From contig JASFXZ010000002.1 of NCBI GenBank assembly GCA_032209605.1, forward strand, positions 56,360,431 through 56,424,430: DNA of 64,000 bases. The letters run 5' to 3'. The notes beneath the pieces were generated by a model. That model was not told the origin of the DNA. It saw only the letters and a program-made list of their open reading frames with translations, and searched no databases. The stretch comes from Mactromeris polynyma (Eukaryota > Mollusca > Bivalvia > Venerida > Mactridae). The position numbers and the translations under genes were made by a program. Of this stretch, positions 12,624-25,308 are shown in pieces; position 1 is the first letter of the stretch; each line of letters opens with the position of its first letter.

Positions 12624-13180
12624 ACTATTAGCGAAAAAATTAGGCCCTATATACCTACGATGTCCTGCCAACCGGAAGTAGGCGTTTTTGACCTTGTACT
12701 AAGTTGTAGACGTGCAAGGACGGCTCGACGGTGCGGTCCGAAGCGAAAATAACGCGCGCACAGCAAGTTACGCTATGCATATAGCGCCGTGTGTAACGCT
12801 TACTGTCGCGATTATCACTGTCTCACTGTGCAGATTGATCCGTTCACGTGGACTACTCACCCTGATGGGTGAAGTCGCGGTCACTGAGTCGGGCTCGGAT
12901 TCGCGTGCAATGCACCAGTCCGTCCAGACGGCCGCTCTGTGACGAGTTTGTGGGAGAATGAGAGTCAATTTTACGGGTGTATACATGTACATGTACACAT
13001 ACGCCGCTCACAGCGCAAATGTCGTTAGTCAGATGCGCCGTTTAATTTCACTGCTAAAATGATCATAAAAGACAATATCCGTGCATGAAATAAATTCGCA
13101 GACGGCTAGTTTGACCTGAGAAGTGGTGAAAAATAGTTGGCAAGTAAGTAAAAATAGAAAAAAAATTGCGAAAAAAATAA

Positions 13181-13300
13181 AAGTCTACAGCACCCGGTAT
13201 TCCCAGGCGGTCACCCATCCAAGTACTAACCGGGCTCGACGTTGCTTAACTTCGGTGATCGGACGAGAACCGGTGTTTTCAACGTGATATGGCCGTAGAC
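13181..13300 (-). rRNA. 5S ribosomal RNA, copy 20
   Basis: First copy with the GTATTAAG spacer variant (T at 13376), where the two-unit alternation begins. Confidence 0.98.
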
Positions 13301-13857
13301 ACTATTAGCGAAAAAATTAGGCCCTATATACCTACGATGTCCTGCCAACCGGAAGTAGGCGTTTTTGACCTTGTATTAAGTTGTAGACGTGCAAGGACGG
13401 CTCGACGGTGCGGTCCGAAGCGAAAATAACGCGCGCACAGCAAGTTACGCTATGCATATAGCGCCGTGTGTAACGCTTACTGTCGCGATTATCACTGTCT
13501 CACTGTGCAGATTGATCCGTTCACGTGGACTACTCACCCTGATGGGTGAAGTCGCGGTCACTGAGTCGGGCTCGGATTCGCGTGCAATGCACCAGTCCGT
13601 CCAGACGGCCGCTCTGTGACGAGTTTGTGGGAGAATGAGAGTCAATTTTACGGGTGTATACATGTACATGTACACATACGCCGCTCACAGCGCAAATGTC
13701 GTTAGTCAGATGCGCCGTTTAATTTCACTGCTAAAATGATCATAAAAGACAATATCCGTGCATGAAATAAATTCGCAGACGGCTAGTTTGACCTGAGAAG
13801 TGGTGAAAAATAGTTGGCAAGTAAGTAAAAATAGAAAAAAAATTGCGAAAAAAATAA

Positions 13858-13977
13858 AAGTCTACAGCACCCGGTATTCCCAGGCGGTCACCCATCCAAG
13901 TACTAACCGGGCTCGACGTTGCTTAACTTCGGTGATCGGACGAGAACCGGTGTTTTCAACGTGATATGGCCGTAGAC
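13858..13977 (-). rRNA. 5S ribosomal RNA, copy 21
   Basis: First copy with the upstream GGCGCT variant. Spacer also has CGTCGTG and CTCATGGG (shared with copy 25) and a private CTCACAGTG. Confidence 0.98.
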
Positions 13978-14534
13978 ACTATTAGCGAAAAAATTAGGCG
14001 CTATATACCTACGATGTCCTGCCAACCGGAAGTAGGCGTTTTTGACCTTGTACTAAGTTGTAGACGTGCAAGGACGGCTCGACGGTGCGGTCCGAAGCGA
14101 AAATAACGCGCGCACAGCAAGTTACGCTATGCATATAGCGTCGTGTGTAACGCTTACTGTCGCGATTATCACTGTCTCACAGTGCAGATTGATCCGTTCA
14201 CGTGGACTACTCACCCTCATGGGTGAAGTCGCGGTCACTGAGTCGGGCTCGGATTCGCGTGCAATGCACCAGTCCGTCCAGACGGCCGCTCTGTGACGAG
14301 TTTGTGGGAGAATGAGAGTCAATTTTACGGGTGTATACATGTACATGTACACATACGCCGCTCACAGCGCAAATGTCGTTAGTCAGATGCGCCGTTTAAT
14401 TTCACTGCTAAAATGATCATAAAAGACAATATCCGTGCATGAAATAAATTCGCAGACGGCTAGTTTGACCTGAGAAGTGGTGAAAAATAGTTGGCAAGTA
14501 AGTAAAAATAGAAAAAAAATTGCGAAAAAAATAA

Positions 14535-14654
14535 AAGTCTACAGCACCCGGTATTCCCAGGCGGTCACCCATCCAAGTACTAACCGGGCTCGACGTTGCT
14601 TAACTTCGGTGATCGGACGAGAACCGGTGTTTTCAACGTGATATGGCCGTAGAC
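14535..14654 (-). rRNA. 5S ribosomal RNA, copy 22
   Basis: GTATTAAG type, GGCCCT upstream. Confidence 0.98.
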
Positions 14655-15211
14655 ACTATTAGCGAAAAAATTAGGCCCTATATACCTACGATGTCCTGCC
14701 AACCGGAAGTAGGCGTTTTTGACCTTGTATTAAGTTGTAGACGTGCAAGGACGGCTCGACGGTGCGGTCCGAAGCGAAAATAACGCGCGCACAGCAAGTT
14801 ACGCTATGCATATAGCGCCGTGTGTAACGCTTACTGTCGCGATTATCACTGTCTCACTGTGCAGATTGATCCGTTCACGTGGACTACTCACCCTGATGGG
14901 TGAAGTCGCGGTCACTGAGTCGGGCTCGGATTCGCGTGCAATGCACCAGTCCGTCCAGACGGCCGCTCTGTGACGAGTTTGTGGGAGAATGAGAGTCAAT
15001 TTTACGGGTGTATACATGTACATGTACACATACGCCGCTCACAGCGCAAATGTCGTTAGTCAGATGCGCCGTTTAATTTCACTGCTAAAATGATCATAAA
15101 AGACAATATCCGTGCATGAAATAAATTCGCAGACGGCTAGTTTGACCTGAGAAGTGGTGAAAAATAGTTGGCAAGTAAGTAAAAATAGAAAAAAAATTGC
15201 GAAAAAAATAA

Positions 15212-15331
15212 AAGTCTACAGCACCCGGTATTCCCAGGCGGTCACCCATCCAAGTACTAACCGGGCTCGACGTTGCTTAACTTCGGTGATCGGACGAGAA
15301 CCGGTGTTTTCAACGTGATATGGCCGTAGAC
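15212..15331 (-). rRNA. 5S ribosomal RNA, copy 23
   Basis: GGCGCT upstream, GTACTAAG. Confidence 0.98.
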
Positions 15332-15888
15332 ACTATTAGCGAAAAAATTAGGCGCTATATACCTACGATGTCCTGCCAACCGGAAGTAGGCGTTTTTGAC
15401 CTTGTACTAAGTTGTAGACGTGCAAGGACGGCTCGACGGTGCGGTCCGAAGCGAAAATAACGCGCGCACAGCAAGTTACGCTATGCATATAGCGCCGTGT
15501 GTAACGCTTACTGTCGCGATTATCACTGTCTCACTGTGCAGATTGATCCGTTCACGTGGACTACTCACCCTGATGGGTGAAGTCGCGGTCACTGAGTCGG
15601 GCTCGGATTCGCGTGCAATGCACCAGTCCGTCCAGACGGCCGCTCTGTGACGAGTTTGTGGGAGAATGAGAGTCAATTTTACGGGTGTATACATGTACAT
15701 GTACACATACGCCGCTCACAGCGCAAATGTCGTTAGTCAGATGCGCCGTTTAATTTCACTGCTAAAATGATCATAAAAGACAATATCCGTGCATGAAATA
15801 AATTCGCAGACGGCTAGTTTGACCTGAGAAGTGGTGAAAAATAGTTGGCAAGTAAGTAAAAATAGAAAAAAAATTGCGAAAAAAATAA

Positions 15889-16008
15889 AAGTCTACAGCA
15901 CCCGGTATTCCCAGGCGGTCACCCATCCAAGTACTAACCGGGCTCGACGTTGCTTAACTTCGGTGATCGGACGAGAACCGGTGTTTTCAACGTGATATGG
16001 CCGTAGAC
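15889..16008 (-). rRNA. 5S ribosomal RNA, copy 24
   Basis: GTATTAAG type, GGCCCT upstream. Confidence 0.98.
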
Positions 16009-16565
16009 ACTATTAGCGAAAAAATTAGGCCCTATATACCTACGATGTCCTGCCAACCGGAAGTAGGCGTTTTTGACCTTGTATTAAGTTGTAGACGTGC
16101 AAGGACGGCTCGACGGTGCGGTCCGAAGCGAAAATAACGCGCGCACAGCAAGTTACGCTATGCATATAGCGCCGTGTGTAACGCTTACTGTCGCGATTAT
16201 CACTGTCTCACTGTGCAGATTGATCCGTTCACGTGGACTACTCACCCTGATGGGTGAAGTCGCGGTCACTGAGTCGGGCTCGGATTCGCGTGCAATGCAC
16301 CAGTCCGTCCAGACGGCCGCTCTGTGACGAGTTTGTGGGAGAATGAGAGTCAATTTTACGGGTGTATACATGTACATGTACACATACGCCGCTCACAGCG
16401 CAAATGTCGTTAGTCAGATGCGCCGTTTAATTTCACTGCTAAAATGATCATAAAAGACAATATCCGTGCATGAAATAAATTCGCAGACGGCTAGTTTGAC
16501 CTGAGAAGTGGTGAAAAATAGTTGGCAAGTAAGTAAAAATAGAAAAAAAATTGCGAAAAAAATAA

Positions 16566-16685
16566 AAGTCTACAGCACCCGGTATTCCCAGGCGGTCACC
16601 CATCCAAGTACTAACCGGGCTCGACGTTGCTTAACTTCGGTGATCGGACGAGAACCGGTGTTTTCAACGTGATATGGCCGTAGAC
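16566..16685 (-). rRNA. 5S ribosomal RNA, copy 25
   Basis: GGCGCT upstream; spacer CGTCGTG and CTCATGGG as in copy 21, four units earlier. Confidence 0.98.
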
Positions 16686-17242
16686 ACTATTAGCGAAAAA
16701 ATTAGGCGCTATATACCTACGATGTCCTGCCAACCGGAAGTAGGCGTTTTTGACCTTGTACTAAGTTGTAGACGTGCAAGGACGGCTCGACGGTGCGGTC
16801 CGAAGCGAAAATAACGCGCGCACAGCAAGTTACGCTATGCATATAGCGTCGTGTGTAACGCTTACTGTCGCGATTATCACTGTCTCACTGTGCAGATTGA
16901 TCCGTTCACGTGGACTACTCACCCTCATGGGTGAAGTCGCGGTCACTGAGTCGGGCTCGGATTCGCGTGCAATGCACCAGTCCGTCCAGACGGCCGCTCT
17001 GTGACGAGTTTGTGGGAGAATGAGAGTCAATTTTACGGGTGTATACATGTACATGTACACATACGCCGCTCACAGCGCAAATGTCGTTAGTCAGATGCGC
17101 CGTTTAATTTCACTGCTAAAATGATCATAAAAGACAATATCCGTGCATGAAATAAATTCGCAGACGGCTAGTTTGACCTGAGAAGTGGTGAAAAATAGTT
17201 GGCAAGTAAGTAAAAATAGAAAAAAAATTGCGAAAAAAATAA

Positions 17243-17362
17243 AAGTCTACAGCACCCGGTATTCCCAGGCGGTCACCCATCCAAGTACTAACCGGGCTCG
17301 ACGTTGCTTAACTTCGGTGATCGGACGAGAACCGGTGTTTTCAACGTGATATGGCCGTAGAC
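17243..17362 (-). rRNA. 5S ribosomal RNA, copy 26
   Basis: GTATTAAG type, GGCCCT upstream. Confidence 0.98.
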
Positions 17363-17919
17363 ACTATTAGCGAAAAAATTAGGCCCTATATACCTACGAT
17401 GTCCTGCCAACCGGAAGTAGGCGTTTTTGACCTTGTATTAAGTTGTAGACGTGCAAGGACGGCTCGACGGTGCGGTCCGAAGCGAAAATAACGCGCGCAC
17501 AGCAAGTTACGCTATGCATATAGCGCCGTGTGTAACGCTTACTGTCGCGATTATCACTGTCTCACTGTGCAGATTGATCCGTTCACGTGGACTACTCACC
17601 CTGATGGGTGAAGTCGCGGTCACTGAGTCGGGCTCGGATTCGCGTGCAATGCACCAGTCCGTCCAGACGGCCGCTCTGTGACGAGTTTGTGGGAGAATGA
17701 GAGTCAATTTTACGGGTGTATACATGTACATGTACACATACGCCGCTCACAGCGCAAATGTCGTTAGTCAGATGCGCCGTTTAATTTCACTGCTAAAATG
17801 ATCATAAAAGACAATATCCGTGCATGAAATAAATTCGCAGACGGCTAGTTTGACCTGAGAAGTGGTGAAAAATAGTTGGCAAGTAAGTAAAAATAGAAAA
17901 AAAATTGCGAAAAAAATAA

Positions 17920-18039
17920 AAGTCTACAGCACCCGGTATTCCCAGGCGGTCACCCATCCAAGTACTAACCGGGCTCGACGTTGCTTAACTTCGGTGATCG
18001 GACGAGAACCGGTGTTTTCAACGTGATATGGCCGTAGAC
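17920..18039 (-). rRNA. 5S ribosomal RNA, copy 27
   Basis: GGCGCT upstream, GTACTAAG. Confidence 0.98.
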
Positions 18040-18596
18040 ACTATTAGCGAAAAAATTAGGCGCTATATACCTACGATGTCCTGCCAACCGGAAGTAGGCG
18101 TTTTTGACCTTGTACTAAGTTGTAGACGTGCAAGGACGGCTCGACGGTGCGGTCCGAAGCGAAAATAACGCGCGCACAGCAAGTTACGCTATGCATATAG
18201 CGCCGTGTGTAACGCTTACTGTCGCGATTATCACTGTCTCACTGTGCAGATTGATCCGTTCACGTGGACTACTCACCCTGATGGGTGAAGTCGCGGTCAC
18301 TGAGTCGGGCTCGGATTCGCGTGCAATGCACCAGTCCGTCCAGACGGCCGCTCTGTGACGAGTTTGTGGGAGAATGAGAGTCAATTTTACGGGTGTATAC
18401 ATGTACATGTACACATACGCCGCTCACAGCGCAAATGTCGTTAGTCAGATGCGCCGTTTAATTTCACTGCTAAAATGATCATAAAAGACAATATCCGTGC
18501 ATGAAATAAATTCGCAGACGGCTAGTTTGACCTGAGAAGTGGTGAAAAATAGTTGGCAAGTAAGTAAAAATAGAAAAAAAATTGCGAAAAAAATAA

Positions 18597-18716
18597 AAGT
18601 CTACAGCACCCGGTATTCCCAGGCGGTCACCCATCCAAGTACTAACCGGGCTCGACGTTGCTTAACTTCGGTGATCGGACGAGAACCGGTGTTTTCAACG
18701 TGATATGGCCGTAGAC
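18597..18716 (-). rRNA. 5S ribosomal RNA, copy 28
   Basis: GTATTAAG type, GGCCCT upstream. Confidence 0.98.
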
Positions 18717-19273
18717 ACTATTAGCGAAAAAATTAGGCCCTATATACCTACGATGTCCTGCCAACCGGAAGTAGGCGTTTTTGACCTTGTATTAAGTTGT
18801 AGACGTGCAAGGACGGCTCGACGGTGCGGTCCGAAGCGAAAATAACGCGCGCACAGCAAGTTACGCTATGCATATAGCGCCGTGTGTAACGCTTACTGTC
18901 GCGATTATCACTGTCTCACTGTGCAGATTGATCCGTTCACGTGGACTACTCACCCTGATGGGTGAAGTCGCGGTCACTGAGTCGGGCTCGGATTCGCGTG
19001 CAATGCACCAGTCCGTCCAGACGGCCGCTCTGTGACGAGTTTGTGGGAGAATGAGAGTCAATTTTACGGGTGTATACATGTACATGTACACATACGCCGC
19101 TCACAGCGCAAATGTCGTTAGTCAGATGCGCCGTTTAATTTCACTGCTAAAATGATCATAAAAGACAATATCCGTGCATGAAATAAATTCGCAGACGGCT
19201 AGTTTGACCTGAGAAGTGGTGAAAAATAGTTGGCAAGTAAGTAAAAATAGAAAAAAAATTGCGAAAAAAATAA

Positions 19274-19393
19274 AAGTCTACAGCACCCGGTATTCCCAGG
19301 CGGTCACCCATCCAAGTACTAACCGGGCTCGACGTTGCTTAACTTCGGTGATCGGACGAGAACCGGTGTTTTCAACGTGATATGGCCGTAGAC
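19274..19393 (-). rRNA. 5S ribosomal RNA, copy 29
   Basis: GTATTAAG type again, so the alternation slips by one unit here. Confidence 0.98.
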
Positions 19394-19950
19394 ACTATTA
19401 GCGAAAAAATTAGGCCCTATATACCTACGATGTCCTGCCAACCGGAAGTAGGCGTTTTTGACCTTGTATTAAGTTGTAGACGTGCAAGGACGGCTCGACG
19501 GTGCGGTCCGAAGCGAAAATAACGCGCGCACAGCAAGTTACGCTATGCATATAGCGCCGTGTGTAACGCTTACTGTCGCGATTATCACTGTCTCACTGTG
19601 CAGATTGATCCGTTCACGTGGACTACTCACCCTGATGGGTGAAGTCGCGGTCACTGAGTCGGGCTCGGATTCGCGTGCAATGCACCAGTCCGTCCAGACG
19701 GCCGCTCTGTGACGAGTTTGTGGGAGAATGAGAGTCAATTTTACGGGTGTATACATGTACATGTACACATACGCCGCTCACAGCGCAAATGTCGTTAGTC
19801 AGATGCGCCGTTTAATTTCACTGCTAAAATGATCATAAAAGACAATATCCGTGCATGAAATAAATTCGCAGACGGCTAGTTTGACCTGAGAAGTGGTGAA
19901 AAATAGTTGGCAAGTAAGTAAAAATAGAAAAAAAATTGCGAAAAAAATAA

Positions 19951-20070
19951 AAGTCTACAGCACCCGGTATTCCCAGGCGGTCACCCATCCAAGTACTAAC
20001 CGGGCTCGACGTTGCTTAACTTCGGTGATCGGACGAGAACCGGTGTTTTCAACGTGATATGGCCGTAGAC
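19951..20070 (-). rRNA. 5S ribosomal RNA, copy 30 (recombinant spacer)
   Basis: Its upstream region carries both GGCGCT and GTATTAAG, a combination seen in no other unit. Confidence 0.98.
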
Positions 20071-20627
20071 ACTATTAGCGAAAAAATTAGGCGCTATATA
20101 CCTACGATGTCCTGCCAACCGGAAGTAGGCGTTTTTGACCTTGTATTAAGTTGTAGACGTGCAAGGACGGCTCGACGGTGCGGTCCGAAGCGAAAATAAC
20201 GCGCGCACAGCAAGTTACGCTATGCATATAGCGCCGTGTGTAACGCTTACTGTCGCGATTATCACTGTCTCACTGTGCAGATTGATCCGTTCACGTGGAC
20301 TACTCACCCTGATGGGTGAAGTCGCGGTCACTGAGTCGGGCTCGGATTCGCGTGCAATGCACCAGTCCGTCCAGACGGCCGCTCTGTGACGAGTTTGTGG
20401 GAGAATGAGAGTCAATTTTACGGGTGTATACATGTACATGTACACATACGCCGCTCACAGCGCAAATGTCGTTAGTCAGATGCGCCGTTTAATTTCACTG
20501 CTAAAATGATCATAAAAGACAATATCCGTGCATGAAATAAATTCGCAGACGGCTAGTTTGACCTGAGAAGTGGTGAAAAATAGTTGGCAAGTAAGTAAAA
20601 ATAGAAAAAAAATTGCGAAAAAAATAA

Positions 20628-20747
20628 AAGTCTACAGCACCCGGTATTCCCAGGCGGTCACCCATCCAAGTACTAACCGGGCTCGACGTTGCTTAACTTC
20701 GGTGATCGGACGAGAACCGGTGTTTTCAACGTGATATGGCCGTAGAC
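20628..20747 (-). rRNA. 5S ribosomal RNA, copy 31
   Basis: GGCGCT upstream, GTACTAAG. Confidence 0.98.
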
Positions 20748-21304
20748 ACTATTAGCGAAAAAATTAGGCGCTATATACCTACGATGTCCTGCCAACCGGA
20801 AGTAGGCGTTTTTGACCTTGTACTAAGTTGTAGACGTGCAAGGACGGCTCGACGGTGCGGTCCGAAGCGAAAATAACGCGCGCACAGCAAGTTACGCTAT
20901 GCATATAGCGCCGTGTGTAACGCTTACTGTCGCGATTATCACTGTCTCACTGTGCAGATTGATCCGTTCACGTGGACTACTCACCCTGATGGGTGAAGTC
21001 GCGGTCACTGAGTCGGGCTCGGATTCGCGTGCAATGCACCAGTCCGTCCAGACGGCCGCTCTGTGACGAGTTTGTGGGAGAATGAGAGTCAATTTTACGG
21101 GTGTATACATGTACATGTACACATACGCCGCTCACAGCGCAAATGTCGTTAGTCAGATGCGCCGTTTAATTTCACTGCTAAAATGATCATAAAAGACAAT
21201 ATCCGTGCATGAAATAAATTCGCAGACGGCTAGTTTGACCTGAGAAGTGGTGAAAAATAGTTGGCAAGTAAGTAAAAATAGAAAAAAAATTGCGAAAAAA
21301 ATAA

Positions 21305-21424
21305 AAGTCTACAGCACCCGGTATTCCCAGGCGGTCACCCATCCAAGTACTAACCGGGCTCGACGTTGCTTAACTTCGGTGATCGGACGAGAACCGGTGT
21401 TTTCAACGTGATATGGCCGTAGAC
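21305..21424 (-). rRNA. 5S ribosomal RNA, copy 32
   Basis: GTATTAAG type, GGCCCT upstream. Confidence 0.98.
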
Positions 21425-21981
21425 ACTATTAGCGAAAAAATTAGGCCCTATATACCTACGATGTCCTGCCAACCGGAAGTAGGCGTTTTTGACCTTGTAT
21501 TAAGTTGTAGACGTGCAAGGACGGCTCGACGGTGCGGTCCGAAGCGAAAATAACGCGCGCACAGCAAGTTACGCTATGCATATAGCGCCGTGTGTAACGC
21601 TTACTGTCGCGATTATCACTGTCTCACTGTGCAGATTGATCCGTTCACGTGGACTACTCACCCTGATGGGTGAAGTCGCGGTCACTGAGTCGGGCTCGGA
21701 TTCGCGTGCAATGCACCAGTCCGTCCAGACGGCCGCTCTGTGACGAGTTTGTGGGAGAATGAGAGTCAATTTTACGGGTGTATACATGTACATGTACACA
21801 TACGCCGCTCACAGCGCAAATGTCGTTAGTCAGATGCGCCGTTTAATTTCACTGCTAAAATGATCATAAAAGACAATATCCGTGCATGAAATAAATTCGC
21901 AGACGGCTAGTTTGACCTGAGAAGTGGTGAAAAATAGTTGGCAAGTAAGTAAAAATAGAAAAAAAATTGCGAAAAAAATAA

Positions 21982-22101
21982 AAGTCTACAGCACCCGGTA
22001 TTCCCAGGCGGTCACCCATCCAAGTACTAACCGGGCTCGACGTTGCTTAACTTCGGTGATCGGACGAGAACCGGTGTTTTCAACGTGATATGGCCGTAGA
22101 C
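21982..22101 (-). rRNA. 5S ribosomal RNA, copy 33
   Basis: GGCGCT upstream, GTACTAAG. Confidence 0.98.
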
Positions 22102-22658
22102 ACTATTAGCGAAAAAATTAGGCGCTATATACCTACGATGTCCTGCCAACCGGAAGTAGGCGTTTTTGACCTTGTACTAAGTTGTAGACGTGCAAGGACG
22201 GCTCGACGGTGCGGTCCGAAGCGAAAATAACGCGCGCACAGCAAGTTACGCTATGCATATAGCGCCGTGTGTAACGCTTACTGTCGCGATTATCACTGTC
22301 TCACTGTGCAGATTGATCCGTTCACGTGGACTACTCACCCTGATGGGTGAAGTCGCGGTCACTGAGTCGGGCTCGGATTCGCGTGCAATGCACCAGTCCG
22401 TCCAGACGGCCGCTCTGTGACGAGTTTGTGGGAGAATGAGAGTCAATTTTACGGGTGTATACATGTACATGTACACATACGCCGCTCACAGCGCAAATGT
22501 CGTTAGTCAGATGCGCCGTTTAATTTCACTGCTAAAATGATCATAAAAGACAATATCCGTGCATGAAATAAATTCGCAGACGGCTAGTTTGACCTGAGAA
22601 GTGGTGAAAAATAGTTGGCAAGTAAGTAAAAATAGAAAAAAAATTGCGAAAAAAATAA

Positions 22659-22778
22659 AAGTCTACAGCACCCGGTATTCCCAGGCGGTCACCCATCCAA
22701 GTACTAACCGGGCTCGACGTTGCTTAACTTCGGTGATCGGACGAGAACCGGTGTTTTCAACGTGATATGGCCGTAGAC
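22659..22778 (-). rRNA. 5S ribosomal RNA, copy 34
   Basis: GTATTAAG type, GGCCCT upstream. Confidence 0.98.
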
Positions 22779-23335
22779 ACTATTAGCGAAAAAATTAGGC
22801 CCTATATACCTACGATGTCCTGCCAACCGGAAGTAGGCGTTTTTGACCTTGTATTAAGTTGTAGACGTGCAAGGACGGCTCGACGGTGCGGTCCGAAGCG
22901 AAAATAACGCGCGCACAGCAAGTTACGCTATGCATATAGCGCCGTGTGTAACGCTTACTGTCGCGATTATCACTGTCTCACTGTGCAGATTGATCCGTTC
23001 ACGTGGACTACTCACCCTGATGGGTGAAGTCGCGGTCACTGAGTCGGGCTCGGATTCGCGTGCAATGCACCAGTCCGTCCAGACGGCCGCTCTGTGACGA
23101 GTTTGTGGGAGAATGAGAGTCAATTTTACGGGTGTATACATGTACATGTACACATACGCCGCTCACAGCGCAAATGTCGTTAGTCAGATGCGCCGTTTAA
23201 TTTCACTGCTAAAATGATCATAAAAGACAATATCCGTGCATGAAATAAATTCGCAGACGGCTAGTTTGACCTGAGAAGTGGTGAAAAATAGTTGGCAAGT
23301 AAGTAAAAATAGAAAAAAAATTGCGAAAAAAATAA

Positions 23336-23455
23336 AAGTCTACAGCACCCGGTATTCCCAGGCGGTCACCCATCCAAGTACTAACCGGGCTCGACGTTGC
23401 TTAACTTCGGTGATCGGACGAGAACCGGTGTTTTCAACGTGATATGGCCGTAGAC
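23336..23455 (-). rRNA. 5S ribosomal RNA, copy 35
   Basis: GGCGCT upstream; spacer also CTCATGGG near 23695. Confidence 0.98.
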
Positions 23456-24012
23456 ACTATTAGCGAAAAAATTAGGCGCTATATACCTACGATGTCCTGC
23501 CAACCGGAAGTAGGCGTTTTTGACCTTGTACTAAGTTGTAGACGTGCAAGGACGGCTCGACGGTGCGGTCCGAAGCGAAAATAACGCGCGCACAGCAAGT
23601 TACGCTATGCATATAGCGCCGTGTGTAACGCTTACTGTCGCGATTATCACTGTCTCACTGTGCAGATTGATCCGTTCACGTGGACTACTCACCCTCATGG
23701 GTGAAGTCGCGGTCACTGAGTCGGGCTCGGATTCGCGTGCAATGCACCAGTCCGTCCAGACGGCCGCTCTGTGACGAGTTTGTGGGAGAATGAGAGTCAA
23801 TTTTACGGGTGTATACATGTACATGTACACATACGCCGCTCACAGCGCAAATGTCGTTAGTCAGATGCGCCGTTTAATTTCACTGCTAAAATGATCATAA
23901 AAGACAATATCCGTGCATGAAATAAATTCGCAGACGGCTAGTTTGACCTGAGAAGTGGTGAAAAATAGTTGGCAAGTAAGTAAAAATAGAAAAAAAATTG
24001 CGAAAAAAATAA

Positions 24013-24132
24013 AAGTCTACAGCACCCGGTATTCCCAGGCGGTCACCCATCCAAGTACTAACCGGGCTCGACGTTGCTTAACTTCGGTGATCGGACGAGA
24101 ACCGGTGTTTTCAACGTGATATGGCCGTAGAC
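24013..24132 (-). rRNA. 5S ribosomal RNA, copy 36 (last in array)
   Basis: GGCGCT upstream; spacer has a private CAGGTTGATC change near 24342. Its 5' spacer continues to the array edge at about 24673 and is nearly complete, so this copy should keep its full upstream promoter. Confidence 0.98.
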
Positions 24133-24867
24133 ACTATTAGCGAAAAAATTAGGCGCTATATACCTACGATGTCCTGCCAACCGGAAGTAGGCGTTTTTGA
24201 CCTTGTACTAAGTTGTAGACGTGCAAGGACGGCTCGACGGTGCGGTCCGAAGCGAAAATAACGCGCGCACAGCAAGTTACGCTATGCATATAGCGCCGTG
24301 TGTAACGCTTACTGTCGCGATTATCACTGTCTCACTGTGCAGGTTGATCCGTTCACGTGGACTACTCACCCTGATGGGTGAAGTCGCGGTCACTGAGTCG
24401 GGCTCGGATTCGCGTGCAATGCACCAGTCCGTCCAGACGGCCGCTCTGTGACGAGTTTGTGGGAGAATGAGAGTCAATTTTACGGGTGTATACATGTACA
24501 TGTACACATACGCCGCTCACAGCGCAAATGTCGTTAGTCAGATGCGCCGTTTAATTTCACTGCTAAAATGATCATAAAAGACAATATCCGTGCATGAAAT
24601 AAATTCGCAGACGGCTAGTTTGACCTGAGAAGTGGTGAAAAATAGTTGGCAAGCAAGTAAAAATAGAAAAAAATGCTCTGCAGATATTTGGTTCCAGGTT
24701 AGTTTCGTAGAGGTAACTGATGTCGATGGAATCTTTGACCAGATAATAGTGAACAGAAAATAGTATTTGTCAGACACAATTAAACACCATTATGTATCCG
24801 TCACCGCACCACAATATTCAGGCGCGTAGGAAGTATTGAGCATTGGGGCCGCGAATGGGATGGGCGC

Positions 24868-24891
24868 GGGAGGGGAGGGATATCCCCTCCC
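24868..24891. repeat. G/C-rich hairpin beside array edge
   Basis: GGGAGGGG pairs with CCCCTCCC across an 8-nt loop. It overlaps a G-quadruplex motif (24862-24879). Confidence 0.6.
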
Positions 24892-25003
24892 GATGAGAAA
24901 ATTGTATGGAAATCACCTTTGACAGGCGCAAAATCCATTACTTTTAAAATGATATTTTCCGAAAAAAAAAATAATATTTCATTTATTCATACATGTATAT
25001 GTG

Positions 25004-25028
25004 CACGGACATAGTTTATATGTCCGTG
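25004..25028. repeat. Perfect 10-bp hairpin
   Basis: CACGGACATA, a 5-nt loop, then TATGTCCGTG. Confidence 0.6.
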
Positions 25029-25308
25029 ATATGTGTAATTTTGTAAAAAAAAAACTTTTCTAAAGGGATATATTTTGGAACATCCATTTCAAAGTCTACT
25101 TTCATAATGGAGATTCAGAATATTTATTTAATTTGTGTCTGTGTGCACTGTTAAAATACGTATTGTGAGTAATTGAGGTTATCGCTATTTAATTGATCGT
25201 CAAGTAAATGTAATTATAAAAAAATTAAGATTTACATCAATGCCAATATAAATATACTTGTCACTTGGTTAACTACTGGTATGCTTCCTTTCATACCTTC
25301 ATTAATAT

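Larger units (their letters stand above)
1..24673 (-). repeat. 5S rDNA tandem array, 677-bp unit, 36 full gene copies
   Basis: A head-to-tail array of one unit whose landmarks recur exactly every 677 bp (for example 320, 997, 1674 and so on to 24015). Each unit has one 120-nt 5S gene on the minus strand and a 557-bp spacer. The left end is cut by the window. On the right the repeat is lost in the A-tract at about 24673, just before a 37th gene would start. Copies differ by only a few substitutions, as expected under concerted evolution. The base composition is clearly richer in G and C than the AT-rich DNA to its right. Pol III transcription would run leftward, away from the CDC14 gene. Confidence 0.98.

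Noticed and set aside
1..24673. CRISPR array or satellite DNA
   Set aside because: The repeated unit contains a complete 5S rRNA gene, and unit length and organisation fit 5S rDNA.
24538..24777. 79-codon minus ORF across the array edge
   Set aside because: It joins 5S spacer to unrelated flank with no homology.
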